NCBI GenBank assembly: GCA_000953735.1
Contig: LN554852.1
Span: forward strand, 4,909,846-4,973,845
Direction of reading: 5' to 3'
Length of the DNA: 64,000 bases
Source of the DNA: Moritella viscosa
Lineage (GTDB): Bacteria; Pseudomonadota; Gammaproteobacteria; Enterobacterales; Moritellaceae
Shown in pieces: positions 42,131 to 55,473 of the stretch. Both the position numbers and the translations under genes were made by a program. Within the stretch, counting starts at the first letter, position 1, and every line of letters begins with the position of its first letter. The notes beneath the pieces were generated by a model. The model had not been told where the DNA came from. It made no database searches and was given only the letters and a program-made list of their open reading frames with translations.

Positions 42131-42265
42131 ATGCTATTTAAATTCCTATATATATAAACTGTGTTGAAAATACGTCTATTTGTTGGTAATAGCAAATACT
42201 AGCTACAATAAAACCCCCGATAAGATGACATTCATATATAAATACTTCATTGATGTTGAGTGCGT

Positions 42266-42274
42266 TGGTATAAT
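42266..42274 (+). promoter_or_regulatory. serC extended -10 promoter
   Basis: TGGTATAAT lies 38 bases before the serC start and is an extended -10 element. The -35 region (TTCATT at 17 bases) is poor, which is common for such promoters. Confidence 0.6.
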
Positions 42275-42312
42275 TAACTTACACGGATAGCATTTTAGTA
42301 AAGGAATAACGA

Positions 42313-43434
42313 ATGATCCCAATCAATAAACCTATCAACCCAAATTTTTCATCAGGGCCTTGTAGTAAACGCCCTGGCTATGAGTTAGCAAAGCTGGACA
42401 TAACCACACTTGGCCGCTCACACCGTTCTAATATTGGTAAAACTGCACTACAGCAAGCTATTAAACAAACCAAAGAACTCTTAAAAATCCCTGATGACTA
42501 TCGCATCGCGATTGTCCCGGCTTCTGATACCGGCGCGATGGAGATGATGCTGTGGTCGTTACTAGGAACCAAACCGGTTGATGTTTGCTACTGGGAATCG
42601 TTTGGTAAAGGCTGGTTCAGCGATATTAAAAATGAGCTACAAATTAGCAATGTTAATGCAATAACCGCTGATTATGGTCAACTCCCTGATTTAACAACAA
42701 CGAATCCAGAGCATGATATTGTCTTTACTTGGAATGGCACGACATCTGGCGTTAAAGTGCCGAATGCTGACTGGATCAGTGACCAACGCACAGGTTTAAC
42801 AATTTGTGACGCCACCTCAGCTGTATTCGCTATGCCGATGGCATGGGATAAACTCGATGTAACCACATTCAGTTGGCAAAAGGTCTTAGGTGGGGAAGGT
42901 GCTCATGGCATGATCGTACTGAGCCCTGCTGCGGTTGAACGTTTAGAGTCTTATACACCACCTTGGCCATTACCTAAGATTTTTCGTTTAACTAAAAATG
43001 GTAAATTGATTGAAGGGATCTTTACAGGCGCAACCATTAACACCCCATCAATGCTATGCGTAGCTGATTATTTAGATGCATTAAACTGGGTAGATGCAAT
43101 AGGTGGTATTAACGTAGCAATTAGCCGTTCTGAGAACAATTTAGCAATTTTGGCCAACTTTGTTGACCAACATGAATGGATTGATTTTCTTGCAGAACGA
43201 GCTGAGTATAGATCGAATACCAGTGTATGCTTACGTTTAACGCTAAGTGATGCTCAACTAAAGGCATACAGTAAACTATTAGCTCAGCAACAAGTTGCTT
43301 ATGATATTAACTCATATAAAGATGCGCCGTCAGGGCTCCGTATTTGGTGTGGAGCTACGGTAGAATCACATGATCTCGAGTTACTATTACCTTGGCTCGT
43401 TTGGGCTTATGAAAGCGTTCTAAATAAAGAATAA
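42313..43434 (+). CDS. serC: Phosphoserine aminotransferase, archaeal/alphaproteobacterial type
   Basis: The PLP enzyme converts 3-phosphohydroxypyruvate to phosphoserine, the middle step of serine synthesis. The 373 residues begin with [14 protein letters not shown], contain [11 protein letters not shown], and carry the PLP lysine in [14 protein letters not shown] (Lys190). These features match the Methanosarcina/alphaproteobacterial SerC subfamily rather than the E. coli type that starts FNFSSGPAMLP. AAGGA lies seven bases before the ATG. It stands alone with its own promoter and terminator. Confidence 0.88.
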   Translation: MIPINKPINPNFSSGPCSKRPGYELAKLDITTLGRSHRSNIGKTALQQAIKQTKELLKIPDDYRIAIVPASDTGAMEMMLWSLLGTKPVDVCYWESFGKGWFSDIKNELQISNVNAITADYGQLPDLTTTNPEHDIVFTWNGTTSGVKVPNADWISDQRTGLTICDATSAVFAMPMAWDKLDVTTFSWQKVLGGEGAHGMIVLSPAAVERLESYTPPWPLPKIFRLTKNGKLIEGIFTGATINTPSMLCVADYLDALNWVDAIGGINVAISRSENNLAILANFVDQHEWIDFLAERAEYRSNTSVCLRLTLSDAQLKAYSKLLAQQQVAYDINSYKDAPSGLRIWCGATVESHDLELLLPWLVWAYESVLNKE

Positions 43435-43466
43435 AAACGTTACGATTTACGCATCGTAATATACAC

Positions 43467-43490
43467 AAAACCAGCCTAAGCTGGTTTTTT
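43467..43490 (+). terminator. serC terminator
   Basis: AAAACCAGC pairs with GCTGGTTTT around CTAA, followed by T residues. It lies 33 bases after the serC stop and faces the rRNA operon terminator. Confidence 0.92.
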
Positions 43491-43516
43491 ATCGATCGTT
43501 GACTTAAATATCAGAC

Positions 43517-43549
43517 ACAAAAAAGCCGATATCATTACTGATATCGGCT
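43517..43549 (-). terminator. rRNA operon terminator
   Basis: On the minus strand AGCCGATATCA pairs perfectly with TGATATCGGCT around four bases, followed by TTTTTTG. It lies 13 bases after the 5S 3' end. Confidence 0.93.
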
Positions 43550-43561
43550 CTCTCTAATTTG

Positions 43562-43681
43562 GCGCTTGGCGATGCCCTACTCTCACATGGGGAAACCCCA
43601 CACTACCATCGGCGTTATTACGTTTCACTACTGAGTTCGGAATGGGTTCAGGTGGTACCGCAACACTATGGTCACCAAGCA
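43562..43681 (-). rRNA. rrf: 5S ribosomal RNA
   Basis: The reverse strand matches bacterial 5S rRNA along its whole 120 bases, with ACCCATTCCGAACTCAG in the loop region and the terminal helix TGCTTGG/CCAAGC. Ends were placed by alignment to E. coli from memory and may be off by one or two bases. It is the only 5S copy in this operon. Confidence 0.95.
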
Positions 43682-43832
43682 AATTTGGTTTGCTTTCTAT
43701 ATAGAAACTTACGTTTCATTTTTAAATCTGAAAAGCTATAAATAAAGAAGTCTTTAAAACCTATCTTTCGATAAATAGTCGTGTTCAATCTATTCTTAAG
43801 TCGATATTTCAATTAATCATACTTCAATTTGT

Positions 43833-46722
<2,890 letters not shown>

Positions 46723-46867
46723 ATACAATCTAAAGTCGACTGTACAATTGAAATAACTAGGTATTATCTAGTTTTTTTCGCCTCAAGAATACTCAAGAAC
46801 ACTCTATTGTTATTACCGAAGCAATAACGTGTTTTAAGAACTTCTTTATTTATTCAGCTTTCCAAAT

Positions 46868-46880
46868 TTTTAAAGAGCAA
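46868..46880 (-). promoter_or_regulatory. Spacer boxA upstream of 23S
   Basis: TTGCTCTTTAAAA on the minus strand, in the spacer between tRNA-Ala and 23S, matches the boxA antitermination signal bound by NusB and S10. Confidence 0.75.
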
Positions 46881-46942
46881 TTTGCTAAAAAGCAAAGATA
46901 AGCATTAAGCTTGCTTAGCTTTGTATTTTAACAACTATGATG

Positions 46943-47018
46943 TGGTGGAGCTATGCGGGATCGAACCGCAGACCTCCTGCGTGCAAGGCAGGCGCTCTCC
47001 CAGCTGAGCTATAGCCCC
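46943..47018 (-). tRNA. alaT: tRNA-Ala (UGC)
   Basis: The 76-base cloverleaf starts GGGGCTATAGCTCAGC and ends in an encoded CCA. The anticodon loop CTTGCAC gives UGC. It lies in the 16S-23S spacer after tRNA-Ile, the standard order. Confidence 0.97.
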
Positions 47019-47042
47019 ACATCATAGAGTTCGTAAGAAGAT

Positions 47043-47119
47043 TGGTAGGACTGAGTAGATTTGAACTACCGACCTCACCCTTATCAGGGGCGCGCTCTAA
47101 CCAACTGAGCTACAGTCCT
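47043..47119 (-). tRNA. ileT: tRNA-Ile (GAU)
   Basis: The 77-base cloverleaf starts AGGACTGTAGCTCAG and ends in an encoded CCA. The anticodon loop CTGATAA gives GAU. It is the first spacer tRNA after 16S, 77 bases from its 3' end. Confidence 0.97.
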
Positions 47120-47196
47120 ATCGCATTTCTTACATGCTTTTCAACTTTCTATTCAAGCAATTTGTGTGGGCACTTACAAAAATTAACAACTTTACG

Positions 47197-48741
<1,545 letters not shown>

Positions 48742-48924
48742 AAAGTTTTTGACTAATCGCCTAAGCGATTAAGTCGGCTCAATGAATTCTGTACTTCAAC
48801 AACAAACCGAAGCTTGTTGTTTATAAAACCAAATCTTTCGATTTAATTTAATGTTCACAATTACATTGATATAATTTTTGGTCATTATATCTCTGCAAGT
48901 GCTCACACAGATTGCTTGAATAAA

Positions 48925-48937
48925 TTGTTAAAGAGCA
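48925..48937 (-). promoter_or_regulatory. rrn leader boxA
   Basis: TGCTCTTTAACAA on the minus strand is an exact match to the boxA consensus. It lies in the leader between P2 and 16S and should recruit the NusB-S10 antitermination complex. Confidence 0.9.
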
Positions 48938-48973
48938 TTGACCTTGACGTCTTACGTCGTAGTCAGGCTGCGT

Positions 48974-49001
48974 ATTCTACGCAAACCAGATTTGAAGTCA
49001 A
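48974..49001 (-). promoter_or_regulatory. rrn promoter P2
   Basis: On the minus strand TTGACT (48996-49001) and TAGAAT (48974-48979) are spaced by 16 bases, followed by a G/C-containing discriminator. It lies 95 bases downstream of P1 (between -10 boxes about 120). Confidence 0.8.
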
Positions 49002-49095
49002 GCACATATTTATGCTTTATTCAGGACGTTTAAAAAGTAACCTAAGTTAATTTAAACACCTTACTGAGCGGCTGTTACCGTGTCAGTGAGGCGCC

Positions 49096-49123
49096 ATTAT
49101 AGGGATTTAGCGTTTACAGGCAA
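49096..49123 (-). promoter_or_regulatory. rrn promoter P1
   Basis: On the minus strand TTGCCT (49118-49123) and a perfect TATAAT (49096-49101) are spaced by 16 bases. The following GGCGCC discriminator is GC-rich, the feature that makes rRNA promoters sensitive to ppGpp. An A/T-rich run upstream (near 49130-49150) may act as an UP element. Confidence 0.85.
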
Positions 49124-49229
49124 GTGATTTATAAAAAAATAATATAGCGCTATCAAGCTTGGTTGTTTACTATGCTATTTGAGTATTTGACTAACATTAA
49201 TAACTATAAATGACTATATAGGGACAACA

Positions 49230-49772
49230 ATGAGCACTTCACTTCGAAAATACCAAGGAGTATCTCCACAATTAGCGAATTCAGCTTATGTTGATAAGTC
49301 AGCAGTTCTCATCGGAGATATAACTATAGACGAGGATGTCAGCATATGGCCACTCGTGGCAGCACGTGGTGATGTAAATAAAATTTTCATTGGTGCGCGT
49401 ACAAATGTTCAAGATGGTTGCGTATTACATGTAACTCGTAAAAGTTCAGCAAATCCGCATGGTATCCCGCTTATTTTAGGTGAAGATGTAACAGTTGGTC
49501 ATAAAGCACTGTTACATGCATGCACAATTGGTAATCGCGTATTAATAGGCATGGGGGCGATAGTTCTAGATGGCGCTATAATTGAAGATGATGTCATGAT
49601 TGGTGCAGGCACTTTAGTTCCACCAAGAAAAGTATTAGCGAGTGGCTACCTTTATATCGGCAGTCCAGCTAGACAAGCAAGAAAGTTAACAGATGATGAA
49701 ATTGCGTTCTTGAAACTATCCGCCGATAACTATGTGCTGCTTAAGAATGAATATATAGAAGATAGTCAGTAA
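49230..49772 (+). CDS. yrdA: Gamma-class carbonic anhydrase-like protein
   Basis: The 180-residue protein has the left-handed beta-helix hexapeptide repeats of the YrdA/gamma-carbonic-anhydrase family, with DVSIWPLVAARGDV, TNVQDGCVLHV and VGHKALLHACTIGN; the three metal-binding histidines are within these segments. Family members bind metal but carbonic anhydrase activity is often not shown. It flanks the rRNA operon in divergent orientation, a neighbourhood shared with E. coli rrnD. Confidence 0.9.
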   Translation: MSTSLRKYQGVSPQLANSAYVDKSAVLIGDITIDEDVSIWPLVAARGDVNKIFIGARTNVQDGCVLHVTRKSSANPHGIPLILGEDVTVGHKALLHACTIGNRVLIGMGAIVLDGAIIEDDVMIGAGTLVPPRKVLASGYLYIGSPARQARKLTDDEIAFLKLSADNYVLLKNEYIEDSQ

Positions 49773-49812
49773 TTTGATTCGAAAAATAACCAACATAAAT
49801 AAAGTACTGCTA

Positions 49813-49837
49813 TACCCTCTACCTAGCGTAGAGGGTA
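49813..49837. terminator. Stem-loop between yrdA and aroE
   Basis: TACCCTCTAC pairs perfectly with GTAGAGGGTA around five bases, between convergent yrdA and aroE. There is no clear U-tract, so efficiency is uncertain. Confidence 0.5.
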
Positions 49838-49848
49838 AGTCATTATAC

Positions 49849-50661
49849 TTATTTAATCGTTTTTCTTAATGCTTGAAGTACTGGCGACATAGATGGCGTA
49901 ATGCCACGCCAAACTTTAAAACTTTCAGCCGCCTGCCCGACCAACATACCGAGTCCATCGATCACCAATTCAGCACCTTGTTCCGCTGCCCATAAATTGA
50001 ATGCTGTAGCTTCGGCTTTATACATCATGTCATAACAGATAGTTTTTTTATCAACTAAAGCTGGCGAGATCGCAGGAACTAAACCCGACAAACTTGCCGA
50101 AGTCGAGTTAATAATCAGATCAAAGCTACCATTTAATGCAGTAAAACTCGATGCTGTAATATCGCCTTTATCATTAAATAACCTAGCTAACTGTTGCGCT
50201 TTAGCATCCGTACGATTAGCAATAACCAATTCTTGTATACCTTGTTCTAATAACGGGCCGATTACACCGCGAGCGGCACCACCCGCACCTAACAATAAGA
50301 TCCGTTTATTCGTGAGCGCCGTATATTGCAACAAGTCATGCACCAGACCAAACCCATCCGTATTATCACCAATAACACGACCATCATCAGTAAGCACCAA
50401 AGTATTCACGGCACCTGCAAGTTGCGCCCGTGGTGTTAATGTCTGAGCAAACGAAAAGGCCTCTTCTTTAAAAGGGACGGTAATATTACAACCCTTCCCA
50501 CCCAGAGAAAAAAACTCATTCATTGCCGTGGTAAAACCATTAATAGGGGCTTCAATAGCTTGATAACTGAGCTCCTGCGCAGTTTGCTTGGCGAATAGGC
50601 CATGGATCATTGGTGATTTACTGTGATTTATTGGATTACCAAATACGGCATAACGATCCAT
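49849..50661 (-). CDS. aroE: Shikimate dehydrogenase
   Basis: AroE reduces 3-dehydroshikimate to shikimate with NADPH in aromatic amino-acid synthesis. The 270 residues start [20 protein letters not shown] (substrate site); DNTDGFG near 100 and GAGGAARG near 128 form the cofactor site. The ATG at 50661 has AGGAG nine bases before it; the frame upstream shows no homology. It is in the yrdD-tsaC-aroE order, with purE inserted. Confidence 0.96.
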   Translation of the reverse strand: MDRYAVFGNPINHSKSPMIHGLFAKQTAQELSYQAIEAPINGFTTAMNEFFSLGGKGCNITVPFKEEAFSFAQTLTPRAQLAGAVNTLVLTDDGRVIGDNTDGFGLVHDLLQYTALTNKRILLLGAGGAARGVIGPLLEQGIQELVIANRTDAKAQQLARLFNDKGDITASSFTALNGSFDLIINSTSASLSGLVPAISPALVDKKTICYDMMYKAEATAFNLWAAEQGAELVIDGLGMLVGQAAESFKVWRGITPSMSPVLQALRKTIK

Positions 50662-50759
50662 ACTGCACAACTCCTGTAATGAGATAGATAAGGGAAAATA
50701 TTTAATAAACAACTATTTGACAATAATGGTCAATAAAAAGCATCAGAGTAAAATAATGA

Positions 50760-51347
50760 TTAACGATAAACTTTACCAGTAAGCGCATCAGTAATAGTAG
50801 TGGGCTGCGCCAGACCTCCTACGGGTTCATCAACAACAGCACCAAGCAAAGAAGCTAACTGACGGTTAACTTCAGCAGCCGTCACGCAAGGTGTGAGGCC
50901 AGTTAAGTTAGCACTTGTAGATGTTATTGGACCACCAAAAGCAAGGCATAATGCCTGCACAGTCGGATGAGCAGAAACACGAACTGCAATACTATCGAAC
51001 TGTCCTGTTAACCATTTAGGTACTTGAACTTTCGCGGGCATAACCCACGTTGCGGGACCTGGCCAGGTTTGATTAATATGATCGATTTGCGCTGTCGACA
51101 ATGGCGTTAAATCAACATAATCATTTAATTGTGCTAAATTTGCTGCAATTAAGATCAAGCCTTTTTCAACTGGGCGTTGTTTAATGCTTAGTAGACGTTG
51201 AACCGCTTTTTCATTCATTGGATCGCAACCTAAACCAAAAACGGCCTCAGTTGGATAAGCAATAACGTGCTGATTCTGTAACGCAGTAACCGCGTTGCTA
51301 ATGGCTGTTGAATTATTCACAGTAATATATCTATTATTAATAGTCAT
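50760..51347 (-). CDS. tsaC: Threonylcarbamoyl-AMP synthase TsaC
   Basis: TsaC makes threonylcarbamoyl-AMP for the t6A37 modification of ANN-decoding tRNAs. The 195 residues include VIAYPTEAVFGLGCDP, KQRPVEKGLILIAAN and STSANLTG, and end DALTGKVYR as in E. coli. Two starts are possible: the ATG at 51347, directly after the U-tract of a hairpin and with no Shine-Dalgarno, or the GTG at 51320, which gives MNNSTAIS, closer to the E. coli start. I keep the ATG with reserve. Confidence 0.9.
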   Translation of the reverse strand: MTINNRYITVNNSTAISNAVTALQNQHVIAYPTEAVFGLGCDPMNEKAVQRLLSIKQRPVEKGLILIAANLAQLNDYVDLTPLSTAQIDHINQTWPGPATWVMPAKVQVPKWLTGQFDSIAVRVSAHPTVQALCLAFGGPITSTSANLTGLTPCVTAAEVNRQLASLLGAVVDEPVGGLAQPTTITDALTGKVYR

Positions 51348-51350
51348 AAA

Positions 51351-51378
51351 TAAAAATGGTAGCTTACGCTACCATTTC
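51351..51378 (-). terminator. Terminator-like hairpin between purE and tsaC
   Basis: On the minus strand AAATGGTAGC pairs perfectly with GCTACCATTT around four bases and is followed by a short T-rich run (TTATTT). It lies 47 bases after purE, and its tail touches the tsaC ATG, so it may attenuate tsaC. Confidence 0.8.
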
Positions 51379-51424
51379 TTACTCTATAACGACAGTTATA
51401 AGCTTAGTTTCTTACCAATTACAG

Positions 51425-51934
51425 TTACAGTGCCTTTAATTTAGCTTGTAATGCTTCGTCTTTAGCAATAATGCTTGCAGCATTAGCTTGACGCTCAGCT
51501 TTAACTTTAGCTGCCATTTCAGGATTACCAATTGCAAGCATTTGTGCAGCAAGATAACCCGCATTTTTAGCACCCGCACTACCGATTGCTACAGAAGCGA
51601 CAGGTACACCACCAGGCATTTGCACTGTTGATAATAATGCATCCATACCTTGTAATGGGCCAGCATCAATTGGCACACCAATGACCGGATGTGTAGTGAT
51701 ACCTGCAACTGCACCTGCTAAATGTGCAGCTAGACCAGCAGCGCAAATAAATATAGCACAACCGCGGCTTTCAGCATCTGTCACATATTGGTGTGTCGCT
51801 GCTGGAGTTCGGTGAGCAGAAGTTACTTTAACTTCGTACTGGATTTCAAATGATTTTAGAACATTCAGTGTCGCCTGCATGACAGGTAAATCTGAATCTG
51901 AGCCCATTAATACTGCAACAAATGGTGTAGACAT
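51425..51934 (-). CDS. purE: N5-carboxyaminoimidazole ribonucleotide mutase
   Basis: PurE rearranges N5-CAIR to CAIR in purine synthesis. The 169 residues begin MSTPFVAVLMGSDSDLPVMQ and contain SAHRTP near residues 41-46, both typical of class I PurE, which in bacteria works with PurK. No purK is next to it in this window; the next gene upstream is yrdD. Confidence 0.96.
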   Translation of the reverse strand: MSTPFVAVLMGSDSDLPVMQATLNVLKSFEIQYEVKVTSAHRTPAATHQYVTDAESRGCAIFICAAGLAAHLAGAVAGITTHPVIGVPIDAGPLQGMDALLSTVQMPGGVPVASVAIGSAGAKNAGYLAAQMLAIGNPEMAAKVKAERQANAASIIAKDEALQAKLKAL

Positions 51935-51995
51935 AATTATTCCCTTTCCGTATGAGTTATTTTTAATCGTTTAAATTAATCGATAGTGTTTGTCA

Positions 51996-52565
51996 CTATT
52001 CTAATAAAGCACGCTTATAGCCACAGCTTTTCTGCGGACAAATAAGTTGTTTTCCATTACTGGTTTTTTTTTCAACTAAAATGGCCCAATTACACTCAGG
52101 GCAAGATTCTGAAATAGGTTTGAAATTAATAATGTATTTACACTTAGGGTATTTATTACAAGAATAAAATATTTTTCCGAAACGTGACTTTTTCTGCATC
52201 AAATCACCAGATTTACACTGCGGACAACATATACCAGTTTCGTCTGGCGTTTCTGTTTTCGACATGTAATTACAGGCGGGAAATTGAGTACAACCGATAA
52301 AGAAGCCATAACGGCCACGTTTCAATACGAGTTCGTGTTGACACTCTGGGCATTCTGAACCAACCAGCACTTTATCATCTTCGAAATGTGATTGATTTGA
52401 TAACGGACGTGAATACTCACAAGTAGGATAATTATTGCAACCTAAAAAAGGCCCTGATTTGGCATTTTTAATACTTAACTCAGCTCCGCACTGCGGGCAC
52501 GTCTCGTACTCTTTTTCCAAGGCATGTTCATGAACTGTAAATAGTTTGTCGTCATTTTTAGACAT
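51996..52565 (-). CDS. yrdD: Topoisomerase-type zinc-finger protein YrdD
   Basis: The 189-residue protein consists of repeated topoisomerase I C-terminal zinc ribbons: CPQCG...GCNNYPTC, CPECQ...GCTQFPAC, CPQC...SCNKYPKC, and a fourth CPEC...CPQKSC, each about 45 residues. It has no topoisomerase catalytic domain, and its function is unknown; nucleic-acid binding is inferred. The position between smg and tsaC is as in E. coli apart from the intervening purE. Confidence 0.9.
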   Translation of the reverse strand: MSKNDDKLFTVHEHALEKEYETCPQCGAELSIKNAKSGPFLGCNNYPTCEYSRPLSNQSHFEDDKVLVGSECPECQHELVLKRGRYGFFIGCTQFPACNYMSKTETPDETGICCPQCKSGDLMQKKSRFGKIFYSCNKYPKCKYIINFKPISESCPECNWAILVEKKTSNGKQLICPQKSCGYKRALLE

Positions 52566-52671
52566 TTGAACAATTTTTAAGTAAATAATTAATGGGTGAA
52601 TATTAACAAAACTGACATATTATGCCAGTAATTAATGCAAATTTAATCGCACAATCACTGGTTACCAAGTT

Positions 52672-53148
52672 TTAGTGTAGATAATCAAATTCTTTATCCT
52701 GAACTAACTCTTCCATCTGTAAATATGCTTTTTCACCGTTTGGTACATTAAATAACACCATTAAAATAACCCATTTAATATCATCGAGATCCAAATTTGT
52801 ATTCTCAAGTTCAATTAAACGTGCGATAGCCATTTCTCTGGTTTCAATGTTTAGCACATTAATTTGCTCTAAAAATAATAGAAAACCACGGCACTCAGTG
52901 TTTATATAGAATTGCTCCGCTGCTGTATAAATCCGTATAGAACTCACACTCGAAACTTGTAGGTGAGTCTGAATCCCACCATTACGTAGTTCGACTAAGT
53001 TCTCAATCCATGTAATCGCTTTATGAATTTCAGCTTCAGCAAAGCCAGCCTGAATTAACTCACCGAGTAAGTCATCTCGATCAACTAAAAACTCAGATTC
53101 ATTTTGTTCATAAAAGTTTTCGAAAAGATAAATAAGTATATCTAGCAT
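52672..53148 (-). CDS. smg: Smg family protein
   Basis: Smg is a conserved protein of unknown function (DUF494) always found next to dprA. The start is the ATG at 53148, which overlaps the dprA stop by one base (TAATG) and gives 158 residues beginning MLDILIYLFENFYEQ; E. coli Smg has 157. GGAGGGG precedes it within dprA. An upstream in-frame start lies inside dprA and is unlikely. Confidence 0.92.
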   Translation of the reverse strand: MLDILIYLFENFYEQNESEFLVDRDDLLGELIQAGFAEAEIHKAITWIENLVELRNGGIQTHLQVSSVSSIRIYTAAEQFYINTECRGFLLFLEQINVLNIETREMAIARLIELENTNLDLDDIKWVILMVLFNVPNGEKAYLQMEELVQDKEFDYLH

Positions 53149-54254
53149 TAGCCCCTCCGCTGCGATCTTACATAACCACCGGGCACAACACTCACCCAAT
53201 TATCAAGTTCCAGTTCAATTAAACTTGTTAATACTTGGCTAACAGGTTGTTGGCTCAGCTCAGCAATAATATCAGCTGTAGTTACTTCATAACCGACACT
53301 ATCTAAGATAATTTGATTTGGCAATGAAACAGTCTCTGGATCCGCGCTGAATAGGTTTGTTTGCTCAAAATTCGTACTTACATTTATATATGTGAGTTCA
53401 TCGGTAATATCACTAATTTGAGTGATAAGTTTTGCCCCTTGTTGGATCAGATAATGACAACCAGCAGCCATCGGGTTATCAATTGCGCCCGGCAGAGCAA
53501 ATACTTCACGACCTTGCTCTATAGCATAACGAGCTGAGATTAATGACCCGCTGTTTACTGCTGCTTCAATAACCACAACACCGAGTGAAAGACCACTAAC
53601 AATACGGTTACGACGGGGAAAGTGTTCCGGTCTCGCTTGAGTAAAAGGGCTAAACTCAGAAACCAACGCCCCCTGCTCCCTAATTTGTTGCGCTAATTTC
53701 TGATGACGCTTAGGATAAACATTGGCTAACCCAGTACCTAAAACGGCAATAGTATGCCCTTTGGCTGCTAATACACTACGGTGACACTCACTATCGATAC
53801 CAATCGCAAGACCACTAGTAACCACTAACCCTTCTTGCACTAATGCTGCTGCAAAACTGTGTGCATGCCGCTTGCCATAATAACTTGGAGCTCGACTGCC
53901 AACCATAGCGATTTGTGGTTTTGATAATAACTCAACATTACCTTCTACATATAAAAGTAAAGGCGGAGAACCAATATTTTTTAATGTCAGTGGATAATCA
54001 CTTGAGGTAATAGGAATAAGATAACGTTCAGGTTTATCCGCAAGCCAATTTAAAGTGTTCTCAATTGCTTGCCAATCAGGATTTAGAATGGTCTGTTGCT
54101 GCGCAGTATCCAAACCAAGTGATTGTAGATACAGTGCAGAACCAGCAAATAATCTAGTTAACGATGTTTTTTGCAATAATTTTAGCGCCCTACTGCCACC
54201 AATTTTGGGGACGTTACATAGCGCTAACCAATATTTATCTTGCTCATTAACCAT
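53148..54254 (-). CDS. dprA: DNA processing protein DprA
   Basis: DprA (Smf) binds incoming single-stranded DNA and loads RecA during natural transformation. The 368 residues show the Rossmann-like core with VGSRAPSYYGKRHA, SGLAIGIDSECHR, VLGTGLANVYP and FPRRNRIVSGLS, and a C-terminal winged-helix-like domain. It lies between the LysM gene and smg, the usual neighbourhood. Confidence 0.96.
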   Translation of the reverse strand: MVNEQDKYWLALCNVPKIGGSRALKLLQKTSLTRLFAGSALYLQSLGLDTAQQQTILNPDWQAIENTLNWLADKPERYLIPITSSDYPLTLKNIGSPPLLLYVEGNVELLSKPQIAMVGSRAPSYYGKRHAHSFAAALVQEGLVVTSGLAIGIDSECHRSVLAAKGHTIAVLGTGLANVYPKRHQKLAQQIREQGALVSEFSPFTQARPEHFPRRNRIVSGLSLGVVVIEAAVNSGSLISARYAIEQGREVFALPGAIDNPMAAGCHYLIQQGAKLITQISDITDELTYINVSTNFEQTNLFSADPETVSLPNQIILDSVGYEVTTADIIAELSQQPVSQVLTSLIELELDNWVSVVPGGYVRSQRRG

Positions 54255-54276
54255 AATTACACTTACACCCTAGTTA

Positions 54277-55368
54277 TCATAAGTTACTTACCTTATCGTT
54301 AAGTTTAATCACTTGTGAGCTATGTGTAATAAGTGCAAGGCTGACTTTGTCGTAAACTTTGAACACCATCATTTCTCCGACCCTTTCATCTGGGAGCTGT
54401 AACTCATTTTTGTCAGAAAAAAGTTTATCATATTGGTTAACTTGATCACCATAATTAAAGTCAAGGTCTTGTTCACGACGAATTATAGTCTTACCGCGTT
54501 TTAATACCCCAAAAACATCGCCTGCACCGACACTATCACGCCAACCTCGATTAATGATTACCACATCGTTTTTACCAATAGCACTGTATTTTTCATCCGC
54601 AGCGACAATGACACCATCACTCGCTAATTGAAAATTACGCGGCTGAAAATATACCGGTAAGCGATCTTGCTCCGGCATAGGCAGTAATCGGTCACCTTTA
54701 CGCGCCTCTTTCGCGCTTTTTAAAATAGATAATTTCGCCGGAATCGATTCCGTGCCAGTATTAACAACACGAGCAATGGCTATAAACTCCACTTCATTAC
54801 CCAATTTTTCATTCGTAGCAGGATCGATATAAGTCCGACCGCGGCGATAAACACCATATTGACCAGGTTTTAAAGAACTGGATGCAAAAATACTATGGCC
54901 AACAATGAATGTCGTATTACCGTCATTATTGCCTAAGATCACAGGGGCATGTTTTAATTTTTCATCCGTAGCAACATAATCACGACTTAAAAAAGAATTG
55001 ATCAATTTTAACGGTATCGTCGGTATTGCTCGACTGCCTTTTAATTCAGGTCGCGCTTTAGGAGACACTTTTAAGATACGCTTTCGCATATGATTACGAA
55101 CTAAACGAGGTCGGCCATCAACAAAGATTAATTGTAGTTTATCGCCGGGATAGATAAGATGCGGATCATCTAAAGCAGGATTGGCATCCCATAATTGTGG
55201 CCACAGCCACGGGCTTTGTAAATATTTGCTCGAAATATCCCAAAGCGTATCACCTTCTTTGACGATGTATTCAGTGGGGTATTGGTTTTTTAAGTTTAAG
55301 CTATCAGCCTGCGCTAAAAAGGGTAAAATAGCAGCTAAAGCAAAGATCAAACGACGTTTTATGGACAT
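54277..55368 (-). CDS. LysM-domain periplasmic protein
   Basis: The 363 residues start with a cleavable signal peptide (to about residue 21, ending AQA). A LysM peptidoglycan-binding domain follows (about 33-83, with YIVKEGDTLWDIS and IYPGDKLQLIF), and a long C-terminal region of beta-rich sequence without a family name I can give. The same gene type adjoins dprA and is divergent from def in many gammaproteobacteria. Function is unknown; envelope location is inferred. Confidence 0.88.
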   Translation of the reverse strand: MSIKRRLIFALAAILPFLAQADSLNLKNQYPTEYIVKEGDTLWDISSKYLQSPWLWPQLWDANPALDDPHLIYPGDKLQLIFVDGRPRLVRNHMRKRILKVSPKARPELKGSRAIPTIPLKLINSFLSRDYVATDEKLKHAPVILGNNDGNTTFIVGHSIFASSSLKPGQYGVYRRGRTYIDPATNEKLGNEVEFIAIARVVNTGTESIPAKLSILKSAKEARKGDRLLPMPEQDRLPVYFQPRNFQLASDGVIVAADEKYSAIGKNDVVIINRGWRDSVGAGDVFGVLKRGKTIIRREQDLDFNYGDQVNQYDKLFSDKNELQLPDERVGEMMVFKVYDKVSLALITHSSQVIKLNDKVSNL

Positions 55369-55473
55369 ATCCTTTCCTAATTGTTGTTTGAACGCTTATA
55401 TTTATAGTGATTATTGTAACGTTTTACGTCAAAATTAAGCGTTATTTGAATCCATTCAAAATAAGAAAGTACC

